In this document: positions 27,350 through 36,625 of the stretch, one piece after another
How positions within the stretch are numbered: position 1 is the stretch's first letter
Layout: each line of letters starts with the position of its first letter
Source: Trinickia caryophylli
GTDB taxonomy: Bacteria; Pseudomonadota; Gammaproteobacteria; Burkholderiales; Burkholderiaceae
Length of the DNA: 64,000 bases
Assembly: GCF_034424545.1 (NCBI RefSeq)
Contig: NZ_CP139971.1
Coordinates: 1,116,001-1,180,000, forward strand
Direction of reading: 5' to 3'
The notes under the pieces: generated by a model
The model's input: the letters and a program-made list of their open reading frames with translations, nothing else
Told to the model about the DNA's origin: nothing
The model's database searches: none
Position numbers and translations under genes: made by a program

Positions 27350-28777
27350 TCAGCGCGCGGCGAGATTGCCGCCCGCGTCCAGGCGCTTTTGCCAGGCATT
27401 CATGATCTTGTCTTCCATGCCGCTATAGCCGCCGCCGAAGTGATGTCCACCCGGCATCTTGATCACCTCGCGCGGGCTCGCCATCGTCGGGCATAAGGTA
27501 TCTTCCTCGCCCTCGCCGTAGAAGCATTGGACGATTCCAGCCGGGAGGCGATCGACCTCGGGCTTGGCCTGCAACGCCTTGTCGCTCGCCGGCATGCCGA
27601 GCCAGCCCGTCACGCGCACCTGGAAATCCGCGCCGCGTGCGAGGCCCAGCATCGAGACCAGCGCGACTTTTTCGCGCAGTGAGGCGGGCAAGCGGTTATA
27701 GGCGAACGGCATGACGTCCGCGCCGAACGAATAGCCGATCAATGCAATCGACTTCGTATGCCAGCGCGCTCCGTAGGTACGCAGCACGCGGCTCAGATCC
27801 CGCGTGACCTGCTCGGGCGTCTTCTCGCTCCAGAAATAGCGCAGGCTGTCCCAGCCAACCACCGATACGCCATCCTTTTGCAGTTCCTCGCCGATCGTCT
27901 TGTCGAGGTCGCGCCAGCCGCCGTCGCCTGACATCACGATCGCCAGCATGCCGTTCGGATGCGCGGCCGGCAGTTCGATCAGCGGCAGATCCGAAACGTC
28001 CTGCTCGCCGCCGGACTCCGTCAGCAGATGCGGGCGGACGAGGCCGACGAGTCGATCGGCGCGGGTCGTCGCATTCGCCGCGAACATCCGGGGCGGCTTC
28101 GCCAGAAAGGGGGCGCTCAAATCGGATTTGTCACGACTGAATACCGGCGAATCGGCGCCTTCCTTGACTGCCGAGCGCACGGCCTGCCGCGTCGCGGCCA
28201 CGGCCGCCTCGCTCGTTGCGCCCGTTTCGACGAAGCCCGGCAGCACACTCGTGCGCGTGACGGTCGGGTCGGGCGGGCACTGATGAAAGCGCCGGTCGAG
28301 CACCGCCGCGGGGTCGAGGGCCACCGCCCCCGCCACCGTGTTCGAAGGCGCTTGCGCCAGTACGTGCAGCGCGAGCGTCGCCCCGGCGCCGGTGCCCGCG
28401 ACAATGGGCGCGAAATATCGGCTCGACTTCAATTGCCGCTCGAGCTGATGACTGAGCGCTTCCGCATCGCCCACGAGTTGCCGGCACGCCTGACCGCCGG
28501 CGGCGAGCGCAGCCGCATACCGCTCGGTGTCGACACCGACGGTCAACGCCCCCTCGCGCGCCAATGCATCGGCCGCCTGCTGATCGGCAGCCGTCCAGCC
28601 CTTACCGGCCGAAAACAATACGACGAAACCGCGCAGTTCGCCCTGCGGCCAAGCCACGGCGACTTCGCCATAGCGCCCGCCCGATATGCGCGAATCGGCC
28701 GCCTGAGCACCGACGGACGCCAGTATGCCCGCCGCAACGGCAAGCCATCGAAACCCACGCAATGTCCTATGCCTCAT
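27350..28777 (-). CDS. acvB: AcvB/VirJ-type virulence factor (periplasmic lipase-like)
   Basis: 475 residues with a signal peptide (AVAAGILASVGAQAAD). Two alpha/beta-hydrolase-like halves: the C-terminal half carries MSGDGGWRDLDK and GYSFGADVMPFAYNRLP, the AcvB/VirJ signature with the nucleophile serine, and ends with GGHHFGGGY carrying the His. In Agrobacterium and Rhizobium AcvB hydrolyses lysyl-phosphatidylglycerol made by LpiA/MprF. The ATG overlaps the stop of mprF by one base (TGATG), so the two are coupled, which supports that role. Confidence 0.9.
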   Translation of the reverse strand: MRHRTLRGFRWLAVAAGILASVGAQAADSRISGGRYGEVAVAWPQGELRGFVVLFSAGKGWTAADQQAADALAREGALTVGVDTERYAAALAAGGQACRQLVGDAEALSHQLERQLKSSRYFAPIVAGTGAGATLALHVLAQAPSNTVAGAVALDPAAVLDRRFHQCPPDPTVTRTSVLPGFVETGATSEAAVAATRQAVRSAVKEGADSPVFSRDKSDLSAPFLAKPPRMFAANATTRADRLVGLVRPHLLTESGGEQDVSDLPLIELPAAHPNGMLAIVMSGDGGWRDLDKTIGEELQKDGVSVVGWDSLRYFWSEKTPEQVTRDLSRVLRTYGARWHTKSIALIGYSFGADVMPFAYNRLPASLREKVALVSMLGLARGADFQVRVTGWLGMPASDKALQAKPEVDRLPAGIVQCFYGEGEEDTLCPTMASPREVIKMPGGHHFGGGYSGMEDKIMNAWQKRLDAGGNLAAR

Positions 28778-31419
28778 CACGAACGGCGCCCCCCCGCCAG
28801 AATTGACAGATCCACTAACGTCAGGAGCGCACTGGCCCACCCGGAAACCGCGAGATAACGCGGCTCCCAGCCCGGCTGAAACTTGCCCTTGAATGCACGA
28901 AGACCCTGGAAATTGTAGAAACGCCCGCCGAAACGCCAGATCATTGCGCCGATCCGGTGAAGCGGCGAGGAAAGCGGCGTCGGCTGCACGCCCGAAAACG
29001 GCGCGACGCCGAGGCTCAGGAAGCGATAGCCCGCTTCCTTGAGGCTCAGGGCGAGCTGCACGAAGAGAAAATCCATCACGTAAGCCGACGCCTCGGGCCG
29101 ATGGCGCATGACGCCGATCGTTGCCTCCACGTTCAGATCAGTCGTCATGAACGTCGTGAACGCGACGGGCGTGCCGTTCTGGCGCACCAGCATGATCGAT
29201 TGCGCGGCCAGATACTGGTCGCTGAACGCTGCCACCGAGAAACTCTTCTCGCGCCCCGCGTGCGTGTCGAGCCAACTGTCGGAAATATCGCGCAGAACGT
29301 CGAGCGATGCCGGCACATCGGCCGCGCCGATCACTTCGACCGTGCAGCCGTCGCGTTCGGCGCGGCGCAGCGAATAGCGCAACGCCGAACGTTTCGGCCC
29401 GCCGAGATCGAATGCATCGAGCGCGATGCGCGCCTCTTCGCCGAGCTTCATCAGCGTGAGGCCCGAATCGAGGTAGAGCGGCAGCGAATCGGCCCGCACC
29501 TGATAGAACGCGGCCCGCCCGCCGTGACTGTGCGCGAGTTCGACGAAACTGCGGATCAGTTGCGCCCATTCGCAGCGCGGCCCCACTGGGTCGTGCAGCG
29601 CCGCCCAGGTGCGGCCGTGCTTCGCATACATGAGGAAGGCGCGGCGCGAATCGGAGAAGAGGAAGCTCTTGTCGCCCATCATCGCGAGCCCCGCGTCGCT
29701 GCGCTCCTGAGCACGAATGATCTGCACGGCGTCGTCGAGATCCTTCGAACTCGGATGCACGAAACGGCCGGCATCCGGGCGCAGCAATTGCCACACCGCG
29801 AAACCCGCCACGAGCAGGCCCGAGGCCAGCATTGCGCGCAGCGAGCGCGAGGCGCGCTCGTCGAAAGCGAACTGCCACCACAGGTCGTTGCTGTAGGGAA
29901 CGCTGCGGTAGGCGAAGAACATCACCCACAGCGCGCAGATCAGCACGATCGTGACCGAGATGAACCATCCGAACGTGAAGCGCTCGGCGAAAAGCGACGA
30001 GCGCCGGCCGAACCGGCTACGCGTACAGGCCAGCAAAACGAGCAGCGAGCTCAGCACGCCCGCCTCCACGAACGCCAGGCCCTTGACGACCGACAGCACG
30101 AGGCTCAGCGCCGTGAACGAGAACGTGAGCCACCATGCCGCATCGAGCCGGCGCATGAGACCGCGGGCGACGAAGAGCAGCAGCACACCGAGCAGGCTGC
30201 TCAGCAGTTGCGAGCTTTCGAGTGCCCACAGCGGAACGAGGTGGCGCAGGATGGCGAGGCGGCGGGCGAACGCGGGCGTCGCGCTCGATATGATCAACAT
30301 CGAGCCCGCGAGGAAGGTGATCAGCGAGAGGAAGAGCGGCGCAAGCTGGGCCAGCCCGGCCACGCGCCGCAGCGGCAGGCGATTGCGCAGCGCGCGGCCC
30401 TCGAAGGCGGCCAGCATCGCGGCCGAGAGCAGCAGCGGCAAGCCGAAGTAGACGACGCGATAGGCAAGCAGGGCCGCCACGAGCGACGGCGCGCTGACAT
30501 CGCCGCCGAGCGCGAACACCATCGCGGACTCGAATACGCCGACACCGCCCGGCGTATGGCCGACCATGCCGAGAAAAAGCGCGGCGGAATAAACGGTAAG
30601 GAAGCTGATGAAGCTGACGTGCGCGTCCGGCAGGAAGACCCACAATGCGGCGCCGGCACCCACGATGTCGACGATCGCGTAGGCGACCTGGGCGATCAGA
30701 TCCGAGCGGGCGGGGATGTCGAGCGCGAGGCCGCGCCATGGGAGTTTCACACGCTTCGTGCTCGTGCCGCAGCAGGCGATTGCGGCCACGAAGGCCACGA
30801 TCAGCGACAAACTGCCCATCACCAGCATGTCGGGCGAAACATGGATCATGGCCGCGAGCGGCGCCGCGTCGCAAAGGGCGCCGAGCGCGCTCACGAACAG
30901 CAGCGTCATGGCAAGCGAGACGCTCGTGAACACGGTCAGACGCCCGACCTGCGTCGGCGTGACGCCCACGGCGCCGTAGACGCGGCACCGCACCGCGCCC
31001 CCCGTCAACGCGCCGAAGCCGGCCGCGTTGCCGAGCGCACAGCCTGCGGTCGCGCCCACCCACAGCAGCGCCCGCGGTACCTTTGCGTCCACGTGACGCA
31101 GGCCATTGGCGTCGCGGGCGACGAGCGCGACGAAGCTCGCCGCGGTGGCGACGACGGCAGCGAGCCACGTGCCCGGATCGATTCCGAACAACTGCCGGCT
31201 CACCGCGTGGTAGTTGATGCTGTGCGAGAAATGCTGAACCGCCACGAGCAGCAGCGCGCAAATGCCGAGCGCGAGCGCGGGCGAGACCAGTCGCTTGCAG
31301 TCGATGTGCCTGAGGCGTCCACAGGCGGTGCGAAAGGTGGAGCGAGCCTTTCGCAGATGATCCCCGATACGTCCTTGCATCTTTCCCAGGATTGGCCGCC
31401 TGCGCGGCGCCCTACTCAT
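28777..31419 (-). CDS. mprF: Bifunctional lysylphosphatidylglycerol synthetase/flippase
   Basis: 880 residues. The first ~500 form a dozen or more membrane helices (flippase domain, with FGALTGGAVRCRVYGA and GGVGVFESAMVF). The soluble C-terminal DUF2156 domain transfers lysine or alanine from aminoacyl-tRNA to phosphatidylglycerol (SFLFSDSRRAFLMYAKHGRT, ALRYSLRRAERDG, WRFGGRFYNFQGLRAFKGKF; the latter is shown as two adjoining pieces WRFGGRFYNF and QGLRAFKGKF). Adding positive charge to the membrane gives resistance to cationic peptides and acid. ATG 31380 is an alternative start. It is coupled to acvB downstream. Confidence 0.92.
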   Translation of the reverse strand: MSRAPRRRPILGKMQGRIGDHLRKARSTFRTACGRLRHIDCKRLVSPALALGICALLLVAVQHFSHSINYHAVSRQLFGIDPGTWLAAVVATAASFVALVARDANGLRHVDAKVPRALLWVGATAGCALGNAAGFGALTGGAVRCRVYGAVGVTPTQVGRLTVFTSVSLAMTLLFVSALGALCDAAPLAAMIHVSPDMLVMGSLSLIVAFVAAIACCGTSTKRVKLPWRGLALDIPARSDLIAQVAYAIVDIVGAGAALWVFLPDAHVSFISFLTVYSAALFLGMVGHTPGGVGVFESAMVFALGGDVSAPSLVAALLAYRVVYFGLPLLLSAAMLAAFEGRALRNRLPLRRVAGLAQLAPLFLSLITFLAGSMLIISSATPAFARRLAILRHLVPLWALESSQLLSSLLGVLLLFVARGLMRRLDAAWWLTFSFTALSLVLSVVKGLAFVEAGVLSSLLVLLACTRSRFGRRSSLFAERFTFGWFISVTIVLICALWVMFFAYRSVPYSNDLWWQFAFDERASRSLRAMLASGLLVAGFAVWQLLRPDAGRFVHPSSKDLDDAVQIIRAQERSDAGLAMMGDKSFLFSDSRRAFLMYAKHGRTWAALHDPVGPRCEWAQLIRSFVELAHSHGGRAAFYQVRADSLPLYLDSGLTLMKLGEEARIALDAFDLGGPKRSALRYSLRRAERDGCTVEVIGAADVPASLDVLRDISDSWLDTHAGREKSFSVAAFSDQYLAAQSIMLVRQNGTPVAFTTFMTTDLNVEATIGVMRHRPEASAYVMDFLFVQLALSLKEAGYRFLSLGVAPFSGVQPTPLSSPLHRIGAMIWRFGGRFYNFQGLRAFKGKFQPGWEPRYLAVSGWASALLTLVDLSILAGGRRS

Positions 31420-31993
31420 CGAAACCGGCGGCGGCGGTGATCGGACCGCCGTCAGTCGATGAACCCAGCGCTCAACCCGCTAGCCAATCGATATAGCAAC
31501 TTGTGACATGTGAAACGTTTGTACGGCTCGATCGGTTGACGCGGATGTCGTCAGAGGAAACCCGCCACGGCTCGCGGCAGGCCACCCGACACTGTGGCGC
31601 TGCCGCAACGGGAACCGTGGCCGCTTCCTCTTGACATACCCGAATCACCCGATCCTGTTTCCTCTTACCCCTCCCGGTGGCGCATGCATCCGTTGCCGGC
31701 GCCGGCATTGCGGAGGTGACGTTACGGTTATCGGTCATAAGCCCGGCTACTTGAATTCGGGCAATTGCGGATGCCGCCTGCGCACGGCAGCCGGCATGGC
31801 CACGGCGCGAGCCCCGCTCGGGGCGCCGGCCTTTCTTTCACCGCCGTAAGAAACCGGCGCCGGCCGCGCCGGGCAAAGGTGCCGCCTACGCGTGCCGGCC
31901 GCTCTTTCATGCCGCGGCCACGGTCTTCATCGTTTCGTCACACGCGCCGCTCAGCATCGGCCATTCGTGCGACTCTTTTCGGGGCACCCGACC
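31420..31993. other. Long intergenic region between mprF and the phosphate permease
   Basis: 574 bases between divergent genes. It holds a hairpin at 31822-31861: GGCGCCGG and TTTCTT on the left pair with AAGAAA and CCGGCGCC on the right, with a 2-base bulge. It lies about 130 bases before the permease start and could be a leader structure. A TTGACA at 31632 has no good -10 at the usual spacing. No gene is convincing here. Confidence 0.45.
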
Positions 31994-33574
31994 ATGCCGG
32001 AGATTTCATACTCCCCTTCGCTTCCTTCATCGGCTCAGCGCATCGGGCTGTGGACCTTCCTGCTCGTGCTGGTGTTGGGTCTCGCCTACTGCACCACCCA
32101 TCTCGTCAGCGATCTTCAGCCGATACGGGAAGGGTCCGTGCTGCCGTACCTGCTGCTCGGCACCGCCTTGCTGATCGCACTCGGCTTCGAATTCGTCAAT
32201 GGCTTTCACGACACGGCCAACGCCGTCGCGACCGTCATCTATACGCACTCGCTCTCGCCGCATCTGGCCGTCGTCTGGTCGGGCGCCTGGAATTTCCTTG
32301 GCGTGCTGACCTCCTCGGGCGCCGTCGCCTTCGGCGTGCTGCAGCTACTGCCGGTGGAACTGATCCTGCAAGTCGGCAGCAGCGCCGGCTTCTCGATGGT
32401 CTTCGCGCTGCTCATCGCAGCCATTATCTGGAATCTCGGCACCTGGTATTTCGGGCTGCCGTCGTCGAGCTCCCATACGCTGATCGGCTCGATCATCGGT
32501 GTCGGCCTCACGAATCAACTCCTGCACGGCCCCTCCGGCACGAGCGGCGTCGACTGGAGCCAGGCAATGGGCGTCGGCCGCTCGCTGCTGTTCTCGCCGA
32601 TCATCGGCTTTTTGCTGGCGGGCCTGCTGCTGATGCTGTTGAAAGCGCTCCTCCGTGCACCGGCCCTCTACAAGGAACCGGTGGGCAAGGCGCCACCGCC
32701 GTTCTGGATCCGCTGCCTGCTGATCCTCACCTGCACCGGCGTCTCGTTCGCGCACGGCTCCAACGACGGCCAAAAAGGCATGGGCCTCATCATGCTGATT
32801 CTGATCGGCACGGTGCCCACGGCTTACGCGCTCAACAAGGCCGTCACGCCGGCCCAGACGCAGACGTTTCTCGCCGTCTCGCAGCAGGCAGCCGGCGTGC
32901 TCTCGAAGTACACGAACGGCGTGGCCGCCCCCGCCGATGCGCGTGCCGGCGTCGAACAGTACGTGCGAACGCGGCATCTGGCGCCCGACACCGTAGCGGC
33001 GCTCCAGCAGTTGAGCCTGCAGATCGGCCGGCAGGTCGGCGCATCCGGCTCGATCGCGAACGTGCCGCGGGAAGCCGTCGACAACGTGCGCAACAACATG
33101 TACGTGGCCTCCGAAGCGATCCGGCTCATGGAAAAGGCGAAGATACCGGCCTTCGCAGCCGACGACGAAAAGGCGATCGACAACTTCAAGAAGCAGATGG
33201 ACACGGCGACGAAATTCATTCCGACCTGGGTCAAGGTTGCCGTCGCCATCGCGCTTGGCCTCGGCACGATGGTCGGCTGGAAACGCATCGTCGTGACCGT
33301 GGGCGAAAAGATCGGCAAGGAGCACCTGAGCTACGGCCAGGGCGCATCGGCTGAAGTTGTCGCCATGCTGACGATCGGCGCGGCGGACGCGTACGGGCTG
33401 CCTGTTTCCACCACGCACGTACTCTCTTCGGGGGTGGCCGGCACGATGGCCGCCAATGGGTCGGGACTGCAGTGGAGCACGGTGCGCAGCCTCGTGCTCG
33501 CATGGATTCTGACACTGCCCGCCTCGATCGTGCTGGCGGGCGGCCTCTACTGGATATTCCGGCACCTGTTCTGA
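31994..33574 (+). CDS. Inorganic phosphate transporter, PiT family
   Basis: 526 residues. Both duplicated PiT signatures are present: GFEFVNGFHDTANAVATVIY near the N-terminus and SFAHGSNDGQKGMGLI in the second half. Between them lies a hydrophilic insert of about 120 residues (from ~290 to ~410), giving the longer form seen in PitA-like proteins. It imports phosphate as a metal-phosphate complex with H+. ATG 31994 starts just before the first helix. It is convergent with the polyphosphate kinase gene, 72 bases apart. Confidence 0.9.
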   Translation: MPEISYSPSLPSSAQRIGLWTFLLVLVLGLAYCTTHLVSDLQPIREGSVLPYLLLGTALLIALGFEFVNGFHDTANAVATVIYTHSLSPHLAVVWSGAWNFLGVLTSSGAVAFGVLQLLPVELILQVGSSAGFSMVFALLIAAIIWNLGTWYFGLPSSSSHTLIGSIIGVGLTNQLLHGPSGTSGVDWSQAMGVGRSLLFSPIIGFLLAGLLLMLLKALLRAPALYKEPVGKAPPPFWIRCLLILTCTGVSFAHGSNDGQKGMGLIMLILIGTVPTAYALNKAVTPAQTQTFLAVSQQAAGVLSKYTNGVAAPADARAGVEQYVRTRHLAPDTVAALQQLSLQIGRQVGASGSIANVPREAVDNVRNNMYVASEAIRLMEKAKIPAFAADDEKAIDNFKKQMDTATKFIPTWVKVAVAIALGLGTMVGWKRIVVTVGEKIGKEHLSYGQGASAEVVAMLTIGAADAYGLPVSTTHVLSSGVAGTMAANGSGLQWSTVRSLVLAWILTLPASIVLAGGLYWIFRHLF

Positions 33575-33646
33575 GGGGCATTTCCATCCGGCCGGGCCGC
33601 ACGCCGTGCGCCCGGCCCCCTCGCCGCGCTACTCGCCTCCGGTTGC

Positions 33647-34573
33647 TCAGTAGACTTCGGGCACCATCAAATCGGCAGGCACCGGCTGGCGGATGTAATC
33701 CTCGTTGTAGACACGCTCCGGCAATGTAATGACCGGGTGCTCGACCTCGTGGTACGGCACCTGACTCAGCAGATGGTGAATGCAGTTCAGGCGCGCACGT
33801 TTCTTGTCGACGGCATGCACGACCCACCAGCGCGCCTCGGGAATGTGCGAGCGCTGGAGCATGACTTCCTTCGCCTGCGTATAAGCTTCCCAACGGCGAC
33901 GGCTCTCGAGATCCATCGGGCTCAGCTTCCACTGCTTGAGCGGATCGTCGATGCGCGCCTGAAAGCGGATCTCCTGCTCTTCGTCCGTAATCGAGAACCA
34001 GTACTTCAGGATCTGAACGCCGCTTCTCACGAGCATCTTCTCGAATTCGGGCACCGAGCGATAGAACTCCTCGCACTCGTCGTCCGAACAAAAACCCATC
34101 ACGCGCTCGACACCGGCGCGGTTATACCAGCTGCGGTCGAACAGCACCATCTCGCCGCCGGCCGGTAAATGGGCCACGTATCGCTGGAAATACCATTGCG
34201 TGCGCTCGCGGTCGCTCGGCGCCGGCAGTGCCGCCACGCGGCACACGCGCGGGTTGAGCCGCTGCGTGATGCGCTTGATCACGCCGCCCTTGCCCGCCGC
34301 GTCACGGCCTTCGAAGATGACGACGAGCCGATGGCCCGTCTGGACGATCCAGTCCTGCAGCTTCACGAGCTCGCCCTGCAGCCGGAAGAGCTCGCGGAAA
34401 TAGCGCTTGCGGACCTCGCGCGCCTCGGCCGTGAGGCCCAGCGCGCCATCGTGCATGCGATCGTCCACCTCCATTTCGAGCTCTTCGTCGTAGGCGTCGA
34501 TGAGGTCCTCCTCGAACCGGCGCTGCCGCTCGGCCTGCCGATATGCGTCGGACCTCGGGTCCTCTTCCTTCAT
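33647..34573 (-). CDS. ppk2: Polyphosphate kinase 2 family protein
   Basis: 308 residues, the one-domain class I PPK2 length. Walker A GRDAAGKGG (89-97), lid arginines near APSDRERTQWYFQRYV and Walker B LFDRSWYNRAG (144-154) are intact. It uses polyphosphate to phosphorylate GDP/ADP (or makes polyphosphate from GTP). ATG 34573 has GGGAG upstream. Tail-to-tail with the phosphate permease, suggesting a phosphate-storage theme though not co-transcription. Confidence 0.92.
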   Translation of the reverse strand: MKEEDPRSDAYRQAERQRRFEEDLIDAYDEELEMEVDDRMHDGALGLTAEAREVRKRYFRELFRLQGELVKLQDWIVQTGHRLVVIFEGRDAAGKGGVIKRITQRLNPRVCRVAALPAPSDRERTQWYFQRYVAHLPAGGEMVLFDRSWYNRAGVERVMGFCSDDECEEFYRSVPEFEKMLVRSGVQILKYWFSITDEEQEIRFQARIDDPLKQWKLSPMDLESRRRWEAYTQAKEVMLQRSHIPEARWWVVHAVDKKRARLNCIHHLLSQVPYHEVEHPVITLPERVYNEDYIRQPVPADLMVPEVY

Positions 34574-34867
34574 CGCGTTTCTCCCAAATGAAAAACATCG
34601 TGCCGCCAGCATACGCCACGCCGCGCGCCGATTTTCGAGGCGAACGGTGTCAGCCGTATTACCGGCGCCGGCAGCAAGGACCTCGCGAGCGGCAAGCGCA
34701 GCGAGGCCGAGCGAGGTGGAATCGGGGGCGGGCCCTTGCCGGCCAAGCGTGCCGAACGGGCCGAACGGGCCGAATCACACCGAATTGCGGCTTGCCGGCC
34801 GCGAGCGGCTATCATGTGCGCAGATCGACACCCGTTATATCGTTGGCCGGACCGGCCGGAGAATTCC

Positions 34868-36172
34868 ATGGCGTCACCTCATGACAGCGTCAGCATGGCG
34901 CTCTTTTGCGACTTCGAAAACGTCGCGCTCGGCGTTCGCGACGCGAAATACGAGAAGTTCGACATCAAACCCGTGCTCGAACGGCTGCTGCTCAAAGGCA
35001 GCATCGTCGTGAAAAAAGCCTATTGCGACTGGGATCGCTACAAGACCTTCAAATCGGCGATGCACGAAGCGAGCTTCGAACTGATCGAGATTCCGCACGT
35101 GCGGCAATCGGGCAAGAACTCGGCCGATATCCGCCTCGTCGTCGATGCACTCGATCTCTGCTATACGAAATCGCACGTCGATACGTTCGTCATCATCAGC
35201 GGAGACTCGGATTTTTCGCCGCTCGTGTCGAAACTGCGCGAAAACGAGAAGAAAGTAATCGGCGTGGGCGTGAAGAATTCGACGTCCGACTTGCTCGTGG
35301 CGAATTGCGACGAATTCATCTTCTACGACGATCTCGTGCGCGAACAGCAGCGTGCCATGGCCAAGCGCGAAGCCCGCGACGCGGCCAACGCACCGAAGCG
35401 CCCGGCCGAAGAAGAAAAACAGCCGAAGATGGAGGCGCGCAAGGCGCAGGCCATCGCACTCGCCGTGGAGACGTTCGAGGCCCTCGTTTCCGAGCGGGGC
35501 GACAGCGGCAAGATCTGGGCTTCGGTACTGAAAAGCGCGATCAAGCGGCGCAAGCCCGATTTCAACGAGTCGTATTACGGCTTTCGCGCATTCGGCAATC
35601 TGCTCGATGAAGCACAATCGCGCGGCTTGCTCGAAGTGGGCCGCGACGACAAATCGGGCGCATTCGTCTACCGTCCCGCCCCCGCGTCGATCCCGCCCGT
35701 CGAGCCGGTGAAGGCGTCGGCAACTCCGCCTGCAGCCGAGGCACGCGAGCCGGAAGCCGTCGGCGAGCAAGCCAACGGCAAGCATCGCCGTAAAGGTCGC
35801 AGCGCGCGCAAACAAGCAGCGCAGCAAGCACCGCTGTTTGCAGAAATGCCGCCTGCCCCGCAAGAACCGGCGATTGTTGCCGGGCAAACGCGCGGCGAGC
35901 CGACGCCCGAGCGGCAGACCGAGATCGCCGAAACCGCGGCGCAGGCAGATGCGCTACAGGCCCCGGCGCCGGCCTCCGCCCCGCGCCGCGCGCGCAAGAC
36001 CGCTCCACGGAAAAAGGCCGGCGTTGCTGCGCAACCGGTGCCTAGCGAGGAAATGGGCGGCAACGAACCGTCGCCTGCCATCCCCGTTACCGAGGCGCCG
36101 GCGGCGAAACCACCACGCAAATCGGGGGCGCGCTCCAGTCGCCCGCGCAAGACCCCCGCGAGCGATCAATAG
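34868..36172 (+). CDS. NYN-LOTUS protein with basic disordered tail
   Basis: 434 residues. NYN (PIN-like) nuclease domain at ~8-155 with acidic residues Asp15 (FCDFEN), Asp87 (NSADIRL), Asp93 and Asp113/115 (SGDSDFSPLV), consistent with a metal-dependent RNase. A LOTUS/OST-HTH domain follows at ~193-285 (WASVLKSAIKRRKPDF; YGFRAFGNLLDEA), which binds RNA (G-quadruplex or dsRNA in homologues). Residues ~290-434 are low-complexity Ala/Pro/Lys/Arg and end in a basic segment. GGAG precedes ATG. No partner gene is adjacent; the RNA target is unknown. Confidence 0.85.
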   Translation: MASPHDSVSMALFCDFENVALGVRDAKYEKFDIKPVLERLLLKGSIVVKKAYCDWDRYKTFKSAMHEASFELIEIPHVRQSGKNSADIRLVVDALDLCYTKSHVDTFVIISGDSDFSPLVSKLRENEKKVIGVGVKNSTSDLLVANCDEFIFYDDLVREQQRAMAKREARDAANAPKRPAEEEKQPKMEARKAQAIALAVETFEALVSERGDSGKIWASVLKSAIKRRKPDFNESYYGFRAFGNLLDEAQSRGLLEVGRDDKSGAFVYRPAPASIPPVEPVKASATPPAAEAREPEAVGEQANGKHRRKGRSARKQAAQQAPLFAEMPPAPQEPAIVAGQTRGEPTPERQTEIAETAAQADALQAPAPASAPRRARKTAPRKKAGVAAQPVPSEEMGGNEPSPAIPVTEAPAAKPPRKSGARSSRPRKTPASDQ

Positions 36173-36625
36173 TCATTTCCGTAGTCGAACGGACCCACCG
36201 GTCCGTTCGGTCGATCCGCTCGGTCCATTTATCGCGCCGCTTGCGGCAGCAGCGAATCGATTGGTCCGCGAGGCGCGACGGCAATCCAATGCCGTTGCGC
36301 CCACCACCTCCCGTTCATTGCATGGGCGTTTCGTACAAGAATTAACTGCCGAAAACGCACGAAATACATTCTCCCCGGGCGCTTATTTCGCACGCAATTC
36401 GGCATTGACTCAGCCATACCCCCGCATTCACCCGCGCTTATCTACTTGTTTATTAGCGATTTAACTTCACTGCATCAAGAACCGCGGGCATGACCGCGCC
36501 CATCGGGCACCGCGATTGCTCCGTCAGGGCGGCCGTCGCCAATACAACGGGCTCCAGCAGCGCACGACAGCCGCCCGGGCGAATCGACGCCCCCGATATA
36601 TACAACGAGAGACAAGGAGACACTC
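36173..36625. other. Intergenic region, partly AT-rich
   Basis: 453 bases between the NYN gene and the lipoprotein gene. It begins with a terminator-like hairpin (listed separately). From about 36330 to 36480 it is clearly more AT-rich than the surroundings, with several TTATT/TTTATT stretches, and probably carries the promoter of the downstream lipoprotein. No -35/-10 pair stands out. No gene is seen. Confidence 0.4.
36186..36209 (+). terminator. Hairpin after the NYN gene
   Basis: CGAACGGACC, four-base loop, GGTCCGTTCG: a perfect 10-base-pair stem beginning 13 bases after the stop codon. There is no T-run directly after it, so it is either a weak intrinsic terminator or an mRNA 3'-end stabiliser. 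Confidence 0.5.

Noticed and set aside
28957..31440. 827-codon plus-strand frame opposite mprF
   Set aside because: Low-complexity Arg/Gln/Glu/His composition typical of antisense of a GC-rich gene; mprF is clearly real.
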